A DNA stretch of 36,547 nt from Burkholderiales bacterium (GTDB lineage Bacteria; Pseudomonadota; Gammaproteobacteria; Burkholderiales; Casimicrobiaceae): positions 1 through 36,547 of the forward strand of contig JAISYH010000007.1 in assembly GCA_031270015.1 (NCBI GenBank), written 5' to 3'. The position numbers and the translations under genes were made by a program. The notes under the pieces were generated by a model. The model was not told where the DNA came from. It worked only from the letters and a program-made list of their open reading frames with translations, and made no database searches. This document shows, in pieces, positions 10,001 through 17,383 of the stretch (the stretch's first letter is position 1; every line of letters starts with the position of its first letter).

Positions 10001-11436
10001 TCTGATGCTGAGCGTCCCAATGAATTGGCGAATCCTTCGATGAACGAACCGCAACCGGACGAACAAGCTTCATTGATGTCCAAGCGGACGATTGCGCCGT
10101 TTTCAATAAAGGTCGCTTTCATGTCTTGACCACCGATGTCAAGAATAAAACTGACTTGCGGGTTCAATTTATGCGCGGCGAGATAATGGGCAATGGTTTC
10201 GACCAAGCCTTTGTCGAAATTGAACGCGGCGCGGATAAGGTCTTCACCATAACCCGTTACCGCTGCGGAAGCGATGAGAAATCGCTTTTTCCCTGCGTCG
10301 GAAGCGGCTTGCTGAAACGAAGTAAGTCCCTTTTCAACTGCCGCCAAAGGATTACCGGCATTTTTATCATAAAAAGTAAATAATATGTTTTCGTCGTTAT
10401 CTATCGCTACGATTTTCGTCGTCGTCGATCCTGAATCGATGCCTAGATAACAAATATCTTCTTCAAGCTGATCAAGAGCGATATTCGGCAAAGCAAAGCG
10501 CGCTTTGCTTTGCTTCCAAGTGAGATAATCTTGCTCGTCGTCGAAGAGTAAAGGCAAGCGCGCTCCATTGGTGATGGAAACCACAGCGCGTGTATCGGAG
10601 AAGCGCGTCAGCAATTCATCGACCGTCAATATCAGGCGAGCGTGGTCGAGAATAATCGCGCAGCCGAGCGCTGGAATTAATGCCGCGTTTTCCGGCACGG
10701 TACATTTTTCTTCCGGCACCGACATGGTTTTCAGGCAAGCGGCGCGTAGTGACGGAATGAAAGCCAAAGGTCCGCCGCAGAATAATAGATTGGGTTGTAT
10801 CTCTCGTCCACGTGCCAGTGTAGTGACGATTTGCAGCGCGACAGCGTGAAATACCGATGCTGCAATATCGGCGGGCGGCACATTTCGGGCAAGCAAGTTT
10901 TGAATATCGGTTTTGGCAAATACACCGCAGCGTGACGCAATAGGATGCACGATTTTGGCAGCTTGCGCGAGCGCGTCAAGCTCCGAAACTTCAACGTTCA
11001 ATAAGGTTGCTACTTGATCGATGAATGCGCCTGTGCCCCCCGCGCAACTTCCGTTCATTCGAATGTCTGGCGCTCTATCAGGATCAAAAAAGATCATCTT
11101 GGCGTCTTCACCGCCGATATCGACCAGCGTGCGAATTTCAGGAAGATGTTGTTTTACTACCTCTGCCGCCGCGACCACTTCCTGCAAGAAAGGGATATCG
11201 TATGCTTCCGCGAGTCCCATTCCGGCTGAACCGGTTACCGCGAGCGCGATACGCGCATTATCGCCAATTACTTGGCGCGCATTGGTAAACGCGGCGACAA
11301 GTCCGGCGGCAATATCGGTATTGTGTCGCCGGTATTCCGAGAAAACGATTTCTTGGGTAACCGGATTGACGATTGCGATTTTGAGTGTGGTAGAACCGAC
11401 ATCAAGTCCAGCGTGAAATTCGGCGGTCGTAAGCAT
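7048..11436 (-). CDS. Giant acyl-CoA dehydratase activase-related protein (two BcrAD/BadFG modules + DUF2229 + dehydratase-like region)
   Basis: The 1462-residue product fuses two ASKHA-fold activase modules with regions resembling DUF2229 and a 2-hydroxyacyl-CoA dehydratase subunit. Module 1 has LDVGSTTLK (11-19), VDIGGEDAK (105-113) and putative [4Fe-4S] ligands Cys131 (NGSCAGGTG) and Cys170 (SRCGVF). Module 2 has IDSGSTTTK (333-341), DIGGQDMK (433-440), Cys458 (NEACSSGCG) and Cys497 (TRCTVF). A cysteine cluster (618, 621, 625, 644) follows, then the DUF2229-type GIPRALNYYENYPFW (from 694), then CYPATLVVGDI and TQTGGQCRAS. Known activases use ATP to inject an electron into a dehydratase. 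The substrate of these giant proteins is, as far as I know, not settled. The gene follows a TetR gene by 5 bases, presumably in one operon. Confidence 0.9.
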   Translation of the reverse strand: MLTTAEFHAGLDVGSTTLKIAIVNPVTQEIVFSEYRRHNTDIAAGLVAAFTNARQVIGDNARIALAVTGSAGMGLAEAYDIPFLQEVVAAAEVVKQHLPEIRTLVDIGGEDAKMIFFDPDRAPDIRMNGSCAGGTGAFIDQVATLLNVEVSELDALAQAAKIVHPIASRCGVFAKTDIQNLLARNVPPADIAASVFHAVALQIVTTLARGREIQPNLLFCGGPLAFIPSLRAACLKTMSVPEEKCTVPENAALIPALGCAIILDHARLILTVDELLTRFSDTRAVVSITNGARLPLLFDDEQDYLTWKQSKARFALPNIALDQLEEDICYLGIDSGSTTTKIVAIDNDENILFTFYDKNAGNPLAAVEKGLTSFQQAASDAGKKRFLIASAAVTGYGEDLIRAAFNFDKGLVETIAHYLAAHKLNPQVSFILDIGGQDMKATFIENGAIVRLDINEACSSGCGSFIEGFANSLGRSASDFAAAACTAEKPCDLGTRCTVFMNSKVKQSLREGSTLNDIASGLAYSVIKNLLYKVLKLKSSEELGAHIVVQGGTMRNHAVVRALERLTGRDVAFTDKPELMGAYGAALHALRNHAEDKSSQLLSNLTESLTSETEESLCPGCENNCVVRKYTFNNQNVFYSGNKCEKYFSNRGDELKHGRNIFPFKYNRLARKVLPTKKAQEAIAGTRAAGLNIGIPRALNYYENYPFWRTLFTEVGITVTLSERSTFELYEKGVGTVMSDNICFPAKLVHGHIFDLITKKVDRIFMPFVVFERTEDKDSVNTFNCPIVTGYSDVIRSAIDPERKYNIPLDSPSINFNDPVLLERACRQYLVKDLGVPGPVFARAFAKAQETQTDYIRELSDKSLAIAQSAANDKRLLIVLAGRPYHTDNLIQHRVAEMISAFGVDVINEDIVRFEELAHVEGERYSPNQWIYSSRILKAAHWVAQAPSHVHFVQLTSFGCGPDAFMNDEIGDTLRCAGKSHTILKIDDINNLGSLRLRIRSLIESLEYRRRSPLPNEDIGTHVREKPIHFIKKLVPSVTTPPFTMADRCRTILAPFFSEVYSPLIPPALGLMGYKVENLPPSDEKSVDYGLKYANNEVCYPATLVVGDIIRALKSRDYEPNEIAIGITQTGGQCRASSYIGLIKKAMIAAGYGNVPVISVATTVGATVNEQPGFELSWRGNIRLIMVGILYADCIGQMYYASAPRELVRGSAAKLRDDYIAQAAKCIANRDIDGFYTLLCSATHAFNAAIDIERKIPKVGIVGEIYVKYNSIGNKNIIEWLIGQGIEPVVSPLSNLFLQELPNHKINIKQHLKHAAGFPIVDTLIRGLVRYYLNKMDRIASEFKHYIPFPNIFHEARHAEQAINLAGQYGEGWLIPAELISFAKNNITSAVSLQPFGCIANHIVAKGIEKRIRDLYPRMNMLFLDLDSGTSEANLFNRLHFIIQNARADFKQMNGGKVGVTA

Positions 11437-11441
11437 AATAA

Positions 11442-12179
11442 TTACTCGATAGAGATATCTGTTTCACTATTAATGTGGCGTCTTTTGACGCCGTTCGACT
11501 TTGGTAATATTTTACTGTCTATTGATTTCGTTTTATCCTCATCGACCACATTTTTTTCGACAGGATTGGGATGGGGATTTTTGAATAAACCTCGTAACAT
11601 AGTCATCGCAATGGCTTTCCGTTCGCGCACGAATTGCGGAAACGCTTCAGGCTCGTTTTCGAAGAAAACTTCGTTGAGCGCGGGGCGGGCGAGAAACGGA
11701 AAGAGCAGCGGTCCGTACATACTGACAAAAAGATGCGCCAGCGGACTTTCACCTAACAACTCTATTTTCATTTCGTCTTTGATTTGTTGCTGAATGCGTT
11801 GCAATGAACCGAAATTCGTGCTGTGCGAACGAATGAGCGTTACCAATGCCTGCGGATCGCGCCGTACCTCCATCAACATGAAATGAGGAATCAACGGGTC
11901 TTCGATCAACAGATCGTGATAGACATCGATCACGCGTTCAATCTTGACGATCAATGGCAAGTCCGTTTCGATGATCGAACAGATTTTGGGAATAATTTTA
12001 TTGACTATATCGAGCAGGATCGCGCGAAACAGAGTTTCCTTTTTTCGATAGTAATAATGAAGGAGCGTACGACTCATCCCCGTTTCATCGGCGATGTCCT
12101 TCATGCTGGCGCCAGCAAGTCCCTTCTTCAGAAAGACGACTTTGGCAGCTTGGAGAATTGCGCGTTCTGTATCGACCAT
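11442..12179 (-). CDS. TetR-family transcriptional regulator
   Basis: The product (245 residues from the ATG at 12177-12179) has an N-terminal TetR helix-turn-helix: ILQAAKVVFLKKG, then the HTH around MKDIADETGMSRTLLHYYYRKKETLF (residues about 25-50). A long helical ligand/dimer domain and a charged C-terminal tail follow. An ATG at 12209 would add ten Cys-rich residues but lies upstream of the -10 element and inside the operator palindrome, so the later start is preferred. It is immediately upstream of the giant activase gene and is its most likely regulator as well as its own. The ligand is unknown; an acyl-CoA or related metabolite is a guess from context only. Confidence 0.88.
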   Translation of the reverse strand: MVDTERAILQAAKVVFLKKGLAGASMKDIADETGMSRTLLHYYYRKKETLFRAILLDIVNKIIPKICSIIETDLPLIVKIERVIDVYHDLLIEDPLIPHFMLMEVRRDPQALVTLIRSHSTNFGSLQRIQQQIKDEMKIELLGESPLAHLFVSMYGPLLFPFLARPALNEVFFENEPEAFPQFVRERKAIAMTMLRGLFKNPHPNPVEKNVVDEDKTKSIDSKILPKSNGVKRRHINSETDISIE

Positions 12180-12185
12180 GCACGT

Positions 12186-12219
12186 ATTATAACTACAAGT
12201 TTGACACAAGTGTCAAACT
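12186..12219 (-). promoter_or_regulatory. TetR-gene promoter with palindromic operator; apparently leaderless
   Basis: Two perfect 10-base arms, AGTTTGACAC (12198-12207) and GTGTCAAACT (12210-12219), flank AA: a typical TetR operator layout. On the minus strand the palindrome contains a consensus TTGACA (12216-12211), and a consensus TATAAT lies at 12191-12186, with a 19-base spacer, longer than ideal. The predicted transcription start falls at or next to the A of the ATG at 12179 and no ribosome-binding site is present, so the mRNA may be leaderless. Binding would cover the -35 region, consistent with autorepression. Confidence 0.72.
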
Positions 12220-12387
12220 AATCTGTCAGAACTACCGAAAAATATAAGGCATGAATACCGTTTGGTCAAAACGACGCTATATCGTGATTCTTCCATGATT
12301 TATGGATGTTGTTATGTATATAGAATCATTGCCCATAAAAAGCCGGTTGGCATGAATACGACATCCAGCTATTTTGTGCTTATATGT

Positions 12388-12415
12388 TTTCGTTGACACG
12401 ATTTCGTTGACACGA
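12388..12415. repeat. Tandem 14-bp duplication containing TTGACAC
   Basis: tttcgttgacacga occurs twice in direct succession, at 12388-12401 and 12402-12415. Each copy contains TTGACAC, the core of the TetR operator half-site found 170-200 bases away, so they could be auxiliary regulator sites. TTGACA is also a -35 consensus, so the resemblance may be coincidental. Confidence 0.6.
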
Positions 12416-12572
12416 AAAAGTTCATTATATGAATACTGTTCTGTCTTTGTTTTTTCGATCCATCGGGAATTAAAGATATTTGCGATTACGAAAGCTGTTG
12501 ATTGAGAACCTGAGATTGAGGTGATGCCGGAAATCAGTCCCCAAAAGGGTGAACGAGCCACAGCATTGATAA

Positions 12573-12581
12573 TGCTATAAT
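12573..12581 (+). promoter_or_regulatory. Extended -10 promoter for yhhQ
   Basis: TGCTATAAT at 12573-12581 is a perfect extended -10 element. No convincing -35 lies 17 bases upstream, which extended -10 promoters can tolerate. It would give a leader of roughly 45 bases before the yhhQ ATG at 12633. Confidence 0.5.
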
Positions 12582-12632
12582 TCCACTCCTATTTTTGATA
12601 TTTTTAGAGTACTTCAAGGCGTTGATAAATTC

Positions 12633-13193
12633 ATGATCAGTACTGCTCTTCGTCTCGATATTCGAGCGTTGTTCCGTCTGTGGCCCGCGATGCTGGCTAT
12701 GGCGATTGTCGTAACCGTATCGAACTATTTGGTACAGATTACTATCAACGATTGGCTGACTTGGGCAGCATTTACCTATCCAATCGCATTTTTAGTGTCT
12801 GATCTTACGAATCGCCGCGCAGGACCGCGGGCGGCGCGGCAGGTCGCCTGGCTGGGTTTCGCGTTGGCGGTGATCATTTCCGCGATGGTGTCGCCCGTAC
12901 GTATCGCGGCGGCTTCGGGGATGGCGTTTTTGTGTTCGCAAATGCTCGATATTTTCGTTTTTCATCGTTTGCGCCGCAAAAGTTGGTGGCGCGCTCCGCT
13001 GATTGCTTCGGTATTCGCGTCTGTGCTCGATACGGCGGTTTTTTTCAGTTGCGCGTTTCTCGGGACTGGAATGCCGTGGTTTACGCTGGCGCTCGGTGAT
13101 CTTGCGGTCAAGTTGTTCATGGCGATTTGTCTGCTTTTGCCGTTTCGCCTGCTTATTCCGATGGTTCAAGAAATGCGCATTGCCGCCCGCTAG
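12633..13193 (+). CDS. yhhQ: YhhQ-family queuosine precursor transporter
   Basis: The 186-residue product is an inner-membrane protein of the VUT/YhhQ (ECF-S-like) family, which imports the queuosine precursors preQ0/preQ1. About five or six hydrophobic segments are visible. The family's central region FTYPIAFLVSDLTNRRAGPRAAR is intact (residues about 48-70), and a later segment carries a DxxVFF-like stretch and ALGDLAVKLFMA. It is preceded by an extended -10 promoter. The following glycosyltransferase begins immediately after its stop codon, so the two are probably co-transcribed although no functional link is evident. I see no preQ1 riboswitch in the short leader. Confidence 0.88.
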   Translation: MISTALRLDIRALFRLWPAMLAMAIVVTVSNYLVQITINDWLTWAAFTYPIAFLVSDLTNRRAGPRAARQVAWLGFALAVIISAMVSPVRIAAASGMAFLCSQMLDIFVFHRLRRKSWWRAPLIASVFASVLDTAVFFSCAFLGTGMPWFTLALGDLAVKLFMAICLLLPFRLLIPMVQEMRIAAR

Positions 13194-14387
13194 ATGATAA
13201 TGAGCGCGATCCGATTAGCGATTGCACGGCAGCGGTATAACTCTTACGGCGGGGCAGAGCGGTTTGTGGCGCGTGTTCTCGACGCGTTTGCTCATCGGGG
13301 TGAAATTTCCGTGACATTGTTGGCGCGTGACTGGCCTCCCGCGACGGAATCATCTTCGCGCTGGCAATGGCAGCGTGTCGATCCATTTTATCTAGGGCGC
13401 GCGTGGCGTGACTGGTCGTTCATGCGCGCCGTGCAAAAAATCGCCGAAAATTATACGATTTTGCAAAGTCATGAGCGTATCCCGGGCGCGACAATTTTTC
13501 GCGCCGGCGACGGCGTACACGCAGCTTGGCTCGAACAATACGCGAAGACGCAATCGGCATTGGCGCGACTTGCGGTCAATGTCTCTCCTTATCATCGCTT
13601 GATTTGCGCTGCCGAGCGAGAAATGTTCGCGCATCCGGCATTGCGGTACGTGATCTGCAATTCACGGATGGTGCGAGACGATATCATTCGCCGTTTTCGC
13701 GTTGCCGAAGATAAATTGGTGGTGATATATAACGGCATCGATACGGATTATTTTTCTCCCGCGTCGGTCGAGTGTCATCGGCAGAGCCAACGTCGCGCGT
13801 GGGGAATTCCCGAAGACGCGCCACTATTGGCGGTTATCGGTTCTGGTTTTTTACGGAAAGGTTTGGCGGTCGCGCTCAACGCTTTGAGCGCGCATCCTTC
13901 AGTTTTTCTGCTTATCGTCGGCAGCGACAAACGGCAGGAGCATTACACGCAGTTGGCGGGAAAAGCGGGTGTGGCGTCGCGCGTTCGTTTTCTCGGCGCG
14001 TTGACCGATGTCCGCTTGGTTTACGGCGCTGCTGACGCGCTGATTTTGCCGACACTGTATGACCCTTTCCCTAATGTTTGTATTGAGGCGTTGGCATGCG
14101 GACTTCCTCTACTTACCAGCCCGACTTGCGGCGCCGCCGAATGGATTACGGAGGGCGAAAACGGCTGGGTGATCGACGCGCTCGACGATGACGGTTATCG
14201 TTCGGCGGTCGGCGCATGGCTGGAATCTTGGGGAGACCCCGCCGCTCGAACATCTCTCAAAAATGCTGCGCGCGCAACGGCGGTTCCGCACACGTTAAGC
14301 GCGATGACGGAAATTCTTACAAATTTGTATCAAAGGCTATCAAAAACATACAATAATGTTACGCCGTGTGCGCAGATTTTGACCTGA
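13194..14387 (+). CDS. Family GT4 glycosyltransferase, WaaG-like
   Basis: The 397-residue product has the GT-B layout. The N-terminal domain carries the Gly-rich NSYGGAERFV loop (residues about 16-25), and the C-terminal domain has the nucleotide-sugar site: GSGFLRKGL, then FPNVCIEALACGLPLLTS with the GT4 E-x7-E-like region. An N-terminal domain of this type resembles lipopolysaccharide core glucosyltransferases (WaaG), so a role in outer-membrane glycan synthesis is likely. Donor and acceptor cannot be read from sequence. The ATG directly abuts the yhhQ stop (13191-13193); another ATG two codons later is equally possible. Confidence 0.82.
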   Translation: MIMSAIRLAIARQRYNSYGGAERFVARVLDAFAHRGEISVTLLARDWPPATESSSRWQWQRVDPFYLGRAWRDWSFMRAVQKIAENYTILQSHERIPGATIFRAGDGVHAAWLEQYAKTQSALARLAVNVSPYHRLICAAEREMFAHPALRYVICNSRMVRDDIIRRFRVAEDKLVVIYNGIDTDYFSPASVECHRQSQRRAWGIPEDAPLLAVIGSGFLRKGLAVALNALSAHPSVFLLIVGSDKRQEHYTQLAGKAGVASRVRFLGALTDVRLVYGAADALILPTLYDPFPNVCIEALACGLPLLTSPTCGAAEWITEGENGWVIDALDDDGYRSAVGAWLESWGDPAARTSLKNAARATAVPHTLSAMTEILTNLYQRLSKTYNNVTPCAQILT

Positions 14388-14407
14388 GAGTACACTTACA
14401 AGGTCTG

Positions 14408-14421
14408 TCAGTATATACTGA
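14408..14421. promoter_or_regulatory. 14-bp perfect palindrome upstream of bacteriohemerythrin
   Basis: TCAGTATATACTGA is its own reverse complement and lies 39 bases before the bacteriohemerythrin ATG. It contains TATACT (14414-14419), a plausible -10, so a regulator bound here would sit on the promoter. No good -35 is seen. It does not match the FNR consensus. The regulator is unknown. Confidence 0.45.
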
Positions 14422-14459
14422 TCAGAGAACCATTTCTCAGGCATTTGGATTAAACAATT

Positions 14460-14900
14460 ATGGCTCACATTGAATGGACGAATGAATTAAGTGTCGGCGT
14501 TGAAGTGATCGATAAGCAGCATCAACGCATTATCGAGTACGTCAATAAATTACACGATAACCTTCATGATCGTGAAACTCTGAAGGATGTTCTGGAAGAT
14601 ACGATCGAATATACAGAATCGCACTTTGGCTTTGAAGAAGCGATGATGGAAGAAGCCGAATACCCGTATTTGCGGGCGCATAAGCGTATCCACGATCTTT
14701 TTATTCGCCGTGTCGCGAGGTATAAAGAGCGCTTTTTGGCGGGAGAAGATATTGCCGAAGAACTGCACGATACGTTGGTGCGTTGGCTCATTACCCACAT
14801 CAAAAGCGAAGACGCCAATTTTGGACCTTATCTGATCAAAAAATTTGGCGAGACGACCAATAAACGCAGAGGATTTTGGCGACGTCTTTTCGGAGACTGA
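14460..14900 (+). CDS. Bacteriohemerythrin
   Basis: The 146-residue cytoplasmic protein is a single-domain hemerythrin with a non-heme di-iron site that reversibly binds O2. All seven expected iron ligands are present in order: His21 (IDKQHQRI), His55 and Glu59 (SHFGFEEAMM), His74 and His78 (RAHKRIH), His113 and Asp118 (HIKSED). In related bacteria such proteins store or deliver oxygen, or sense it. No methyl-accepting or GGDEF partner is fused. The gene stands alone between the glycosyltransferase and hemN, with a palindromic promoter-proximal element upstream and a terminator downstream. The context with oxygen-independent hemN is suggestive of low-oxygen growth. Confidence 0.96.
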   Translation: MAHIEWTNELSVGVEVIDKQHQRIIEYVNKLHDNLHDRETLKDVLEDTIEYTESHFGFEEAMMEEAEYPYLRAHKRIHDLFIRRVARYKERFLAGEDIAEELHDTLVRWLITHIKSEDANFGPYLIKKFGETTNKRRGFWRRLFGD

Positions 14901-14971
14901 TCTCGCCGATACTCTCCTGATATATTCAGGATGAAAAGCGGTTACTCTTACTCAAGATCGGCGCATGTTCT

Positions 14972-15005
14972 CGATCCGCGTTAAAATACGCGGATCGTTT
15001 CTTTT
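14972..15005 (+). terminator. Rho-independent terminator after bacteriohemerythrin
   Basis: A 9-bp stem, CGATCCGCG (14972-14980) with CGCGGATCG (14989-14997), encloses an 8-base A/T loop and is followed by TTTCTTTT. A smaller hairpin (CCTGA...TCAGG, 14916-14930) precedes it. The terminator separates the bacteriohemerythrin transcript from hemN, although its tail lies only about 20 bases before the hemN start. Confidence 0.8.
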
Positions 15006-15026
15006 AATCCGGCGAAATTTGTCTTT

Positions 15027-16427
15027 ATGTCTGCTCATGCCGTTTCTCCACAAATCAGTTTCGATGAGTCGCTGATCCGTAAATATGATCAGTCGGGACC
15101 TCGTTATACTTCGTATCCTACCGCCGACCGTTTCCATAACGGATTTACCGAAAAGGATTATCGTCAAGCGTTGATGGCGCGTCGAGAAAAACCCGAGCCT
15201 TTATCGGTGTACGTGCATATCCCATTTTGTAATACGATTTGTTATTACTGCGCGTGTAACAAGATTATCACCAAGGATCACGGTCGCAGCGCCAAATACA
15301 TCCGTTATCTAGCGCGAGAAATGGATATCGTATGCGGTTTGCTCGAACCGCGCGATGTTCGTTCGTTGAAGCAGCTTCATTGGGGAGGCGGTACCCCTAC
15401 TTTTCTTTCCAGTGAGGAAATGACGGCGCTGATGGAGCATCTCAAAAATTATTTCACGTTGACCGAAGATGCCGAAGTATCCGTCGAAGTCGATCCGCGC
15501 AAAGTCGACGCGGAAACCGTCGCGTTGCTCGGCAGACTCGGTTTCAATCGTATTTCGGTCGGCGTACAAGATTTCAATCTTGAAGTACAAAAAGCGATCA
15601 ATCGGATTCAAAGCGAAGAAGAAACATTGATGGTCATCCATGCCGCGCGCGCCAATGGTTTCATTTCAGTCAATACTGACCTGATTTATGGTCTGCCCAA
15701 GCAGACAATCGACGGGTTTGCCGAAACACTCGACCGGGTGATTTCCGTTTCGCCCGATCGCATCGCGCTCTACAATTACGCGCACGTCCCGCACATGGCG
15801 AAACCGCAACGGCGCATCGCGCTCGAAGATGTGCCCGGTCCCGAGGAGAAATTGCAAATTCTCGCCTTGGCGATCGAAAAACTTGGTAGCGCTGGATACA
15901 TTTATATCGGTATGGATCATTTCGCTAAGCCCGATGACGAGCTAGCGCGCGCGCAGCGTGAAGGCACATTGCACCGTAATTTTCAAGGTTACACCACACA
16001 CGCGGACTGCGACCTTCTGGCGTTCGGCATTTCGGGAATTGGTAAAGTCGGCGCAACCTACGTTCAAAGCGTGAAAACGCTCGACGATTATTACGGCGCG
16101 CTGGATATGCGGAAATTGCCGGTTTTGCGCGGTTATGTGTTGGACAGCGATGATATCGTCCGTCGCGCTGTCATTCAACAACTGATGTGTCAGTTTGAAC
16201 TGTTTCCAGCGAAAGTAGAAAGGCAGTGGGGATTGGTGTTTGATGATTACTTTGCCACCGAAAAAGCGTTGTTGCCGCCGCTTGCCGAAGACGGGTTGAT
16301 CGACTTATTACCGGATCGGATTCGCGTTACGGATCGCGGGCGGCTTTTGGTGCGTACCGTCGCCATGTTGTTCGACAAACATTTGCGCGAAGCCGAAGTG
16401 CGGGGCAAATACTCGAAGGTGATTTAG
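15027..16427 (+). CDS. hemN: Oxygen-independent coproporphyrinogen III oxidase
   Basis: HemN is a radical-SAM enzyme that oxidatively decarboxylates coproporphyrinogen III to protoporphyrinogen IX without oxygen, in heme synthesis. The 466-residue product has the N-terminal RYTSYPTADRF signature of true HemN. The [4Fe-4S] cysteines are Cys68, Cys72 and Cys75, with the additional Cys77 (FCNTICYYCAC), as in E. coli. HWGGGTPTFLS and the later ISVGVQDFN are also present. The length matches the family (E. coli 457). This distinguishes it from the HemW-like heme chaperones that lack the N-terminal segment. No ribosome-binding site or FNR box is obvious upstream. Confidence 0.97.
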   Translation: MSAHAVSPQISFDESLIRKYDQSGPRYTSYPTADRFHNGFTEKDYRQALMARREKPEPLSVYVHIPFCNTICYYCACNKIITKDHGRSAKYIRYLAREMDIVCGLLEPRDVRSLKQLHWGGGTPTFLSSEEMTALMEHLKNYFTLTEDAEVSVEVDPRKVDAETVALLGRLGFNRISVGVQDFNLEVQKAINRIQSEEETLMVIHAARANGFISVNTDLIYGLPKQTIDGFAETLDRVISVSPDRIALYNYAHVPHMAKPQRRIALEDVPGPEEKLQILALAIEKLGSAGYIYIGMDHFAKPDDELARAQREGTLHRNFQGYTTHADCDLLAFGISGIGKVGATYVQSVKTLDDYYGALDMRKLPVLRGYVLDSDDIVRRAVIQQLMCQFELFPAKVERQWGLVFDDYFATEKALLPPLAEDGLIDLLPDRIRVTDRGRLLVRTVAMLFDKHLREAEVRGKYSKVI

Positions 16428-16473
16428 TCTAAGAACGTTTTTTGGCGCGAACGTACGCGCCGACAGCTTCTCA

Positions 16474-17343
16474 TCAATAAAAATGATACTGTATCGCCTC
16501 CAGTCCGCAATGGTCGATGGTGTGGGTTGCTTGATCGCGGACTTTTGGTTTGGCGTGATACGCAAACGAAATATCAGCGACGGTGAACATCGGCAAATCA
16601 TTCGCGCCGTCGCCGATGGCGACGGTTAACGGGCATTGTTCGGTGGCGAACCGTGTTTTCATGGATTGCAGTTCCTTCGCTTTTGCTTTAGCGTCAACGA
16701 TATCGCCGATGATGCGCCCGGTCAATTTACCATCGACGACTTCCAATTGATTGGCGGCGGTTTGCGTTAGTTTCAGACGGCGGCGTAGTCTCTCGGTGAA
16801 AAAAGTAAAACCGCCGGAGACCAGCAAAGTTTTGACGTTGGCTTCTTGAAAAACACGCAACATCGTTTCCGCGCCTGGCGATAAATTTAGCCGTGTCGCG
16901 TATACCGCTTCCAACGCTGTTTCTGGCACGCCTTTTAACAACGCCACACGAGCGATCAAACTCTGCCGAAAATCGATTTCACCACGCATCGCTTTCTCGG
17001 TGATTTCGGCGACTTGCTTTTTGATACCGATCATGTCGGCGATTTCATCGACGCATTCGATGGTAATCAACGTGGAATCCATATCCATCGCCAATATTGA
17101 GACTTGTTCCAAACGGCGGGAACGAGGCACGAGCGCCACGTCAAATCCGGCCTGATAAATTTCCGCCGCGACGTTTTGCGGCGTTACCGGATTGTGCAAA
17201 CGATACACTGGCGGTATCGCTTGGATTTCTTCCCATGATTCAGCTTGCGCGTTTAAAAGCCATTCGTCTTTTTTCATGGGCGTCATTTTCGGCGCTTGTA
17301 TCAGCAAATCAAATTGCGTTTTATTCTTTGCGGTATCAGCCAT
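16474..17343 (-). CDS. serB: Phosphoserine phosphatase
   Basis: SerB hydrolyses O-phosphoserine to serine, the last step of serine synthesis. The 289-residue cytoplasmic protein is a HAD-superfamily enzyme: motif I DMDSTLI with nucleophile Asp87 and Asp89, the cap region with ECVDEIADM, motif II VSGGFTFF, and motif III/IV IGDGANDLPM. The first ~80 residues form a short N-terminal extension as in proteobacterial SerB. The C-terminus GLEAIQYHF is typical. It is convergent with hemN; between them a GGCGCG/CGCGCC hairpin (16444-16461) lacks a U-run and is a poor terminator. rnr lies upstream on the same strand. Confidence 0.96.
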   Translation of the reverse strand: MADTAKNKTQFDLLIQAPKMTPMKKDEWLLNAQAESWEEIQAIPPVYRLHNPVTPQNVAAEIYQAGFDVALVPRSRRLEQVSILAMDMDSTLITIECVDEIADMIGIKKQVAEITEKAMRGEIDFRQSLIARVALLKGVPETALEAVYATRLNLSPGAETMLRVFQEANVKTLLVSGGFTFFTERLRRRLKLTQTAANQLEVVDGKLTGRIIGDIVDAKAKAKELQSMKTRFATEQCPLTVAIGDGANDLPMFTVADISFAYHAKPKVRDQATHTIDHCGLEAIQYHFY

Positions 17344-17383
17344 TGTTTTTTAGGAGTTTCGATTAGGAGCTTCGATTGAACGA

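Larger units (their letters stand above)
12220..12632. other. 413-base intergenic region between divergent TetR and yhhQ genes
   Basis: This stretch is more A/T-rich than its neighbours. It holds a 14-base tandem duplication (12388-12415) and an extended -10 promoter for yhhQ near its right end. A minus-strand frame of 94 codons (12277-12561, GTG start) has no ribosome-binding site, no recognisable family and a composition unlike neighbouring genes; I do not call it a gene. No tRNA, terminator or mobile-element end is visible. Confidence 0.6.

Noticed and set aside
12277-12561. 94-codon minus-strand frame in the TetR/yhhQ gap
   Set aside because: GTG start without a ribosome-binding site, A/T-rich composition unlike neighbours, and no recognisable family. 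A faint hydrophobic N-terminus is not enough to call it a membrane protein remnant.
12582-12632. Possible preQ1 riboswitch before the queuosine-precursor transporter
   Set aside because: The leader is only about 45 bases and shows neither the preQ1-I hairpin/A-rich tail nor another known preQ1 aptamer pattern.
16444-16461. GGCGCG/CGCGCC hairpin between hemN and serB as a terminator
   Set aside because: No U-run follows it in either direction; the adjacent T-run is on the wrong side.
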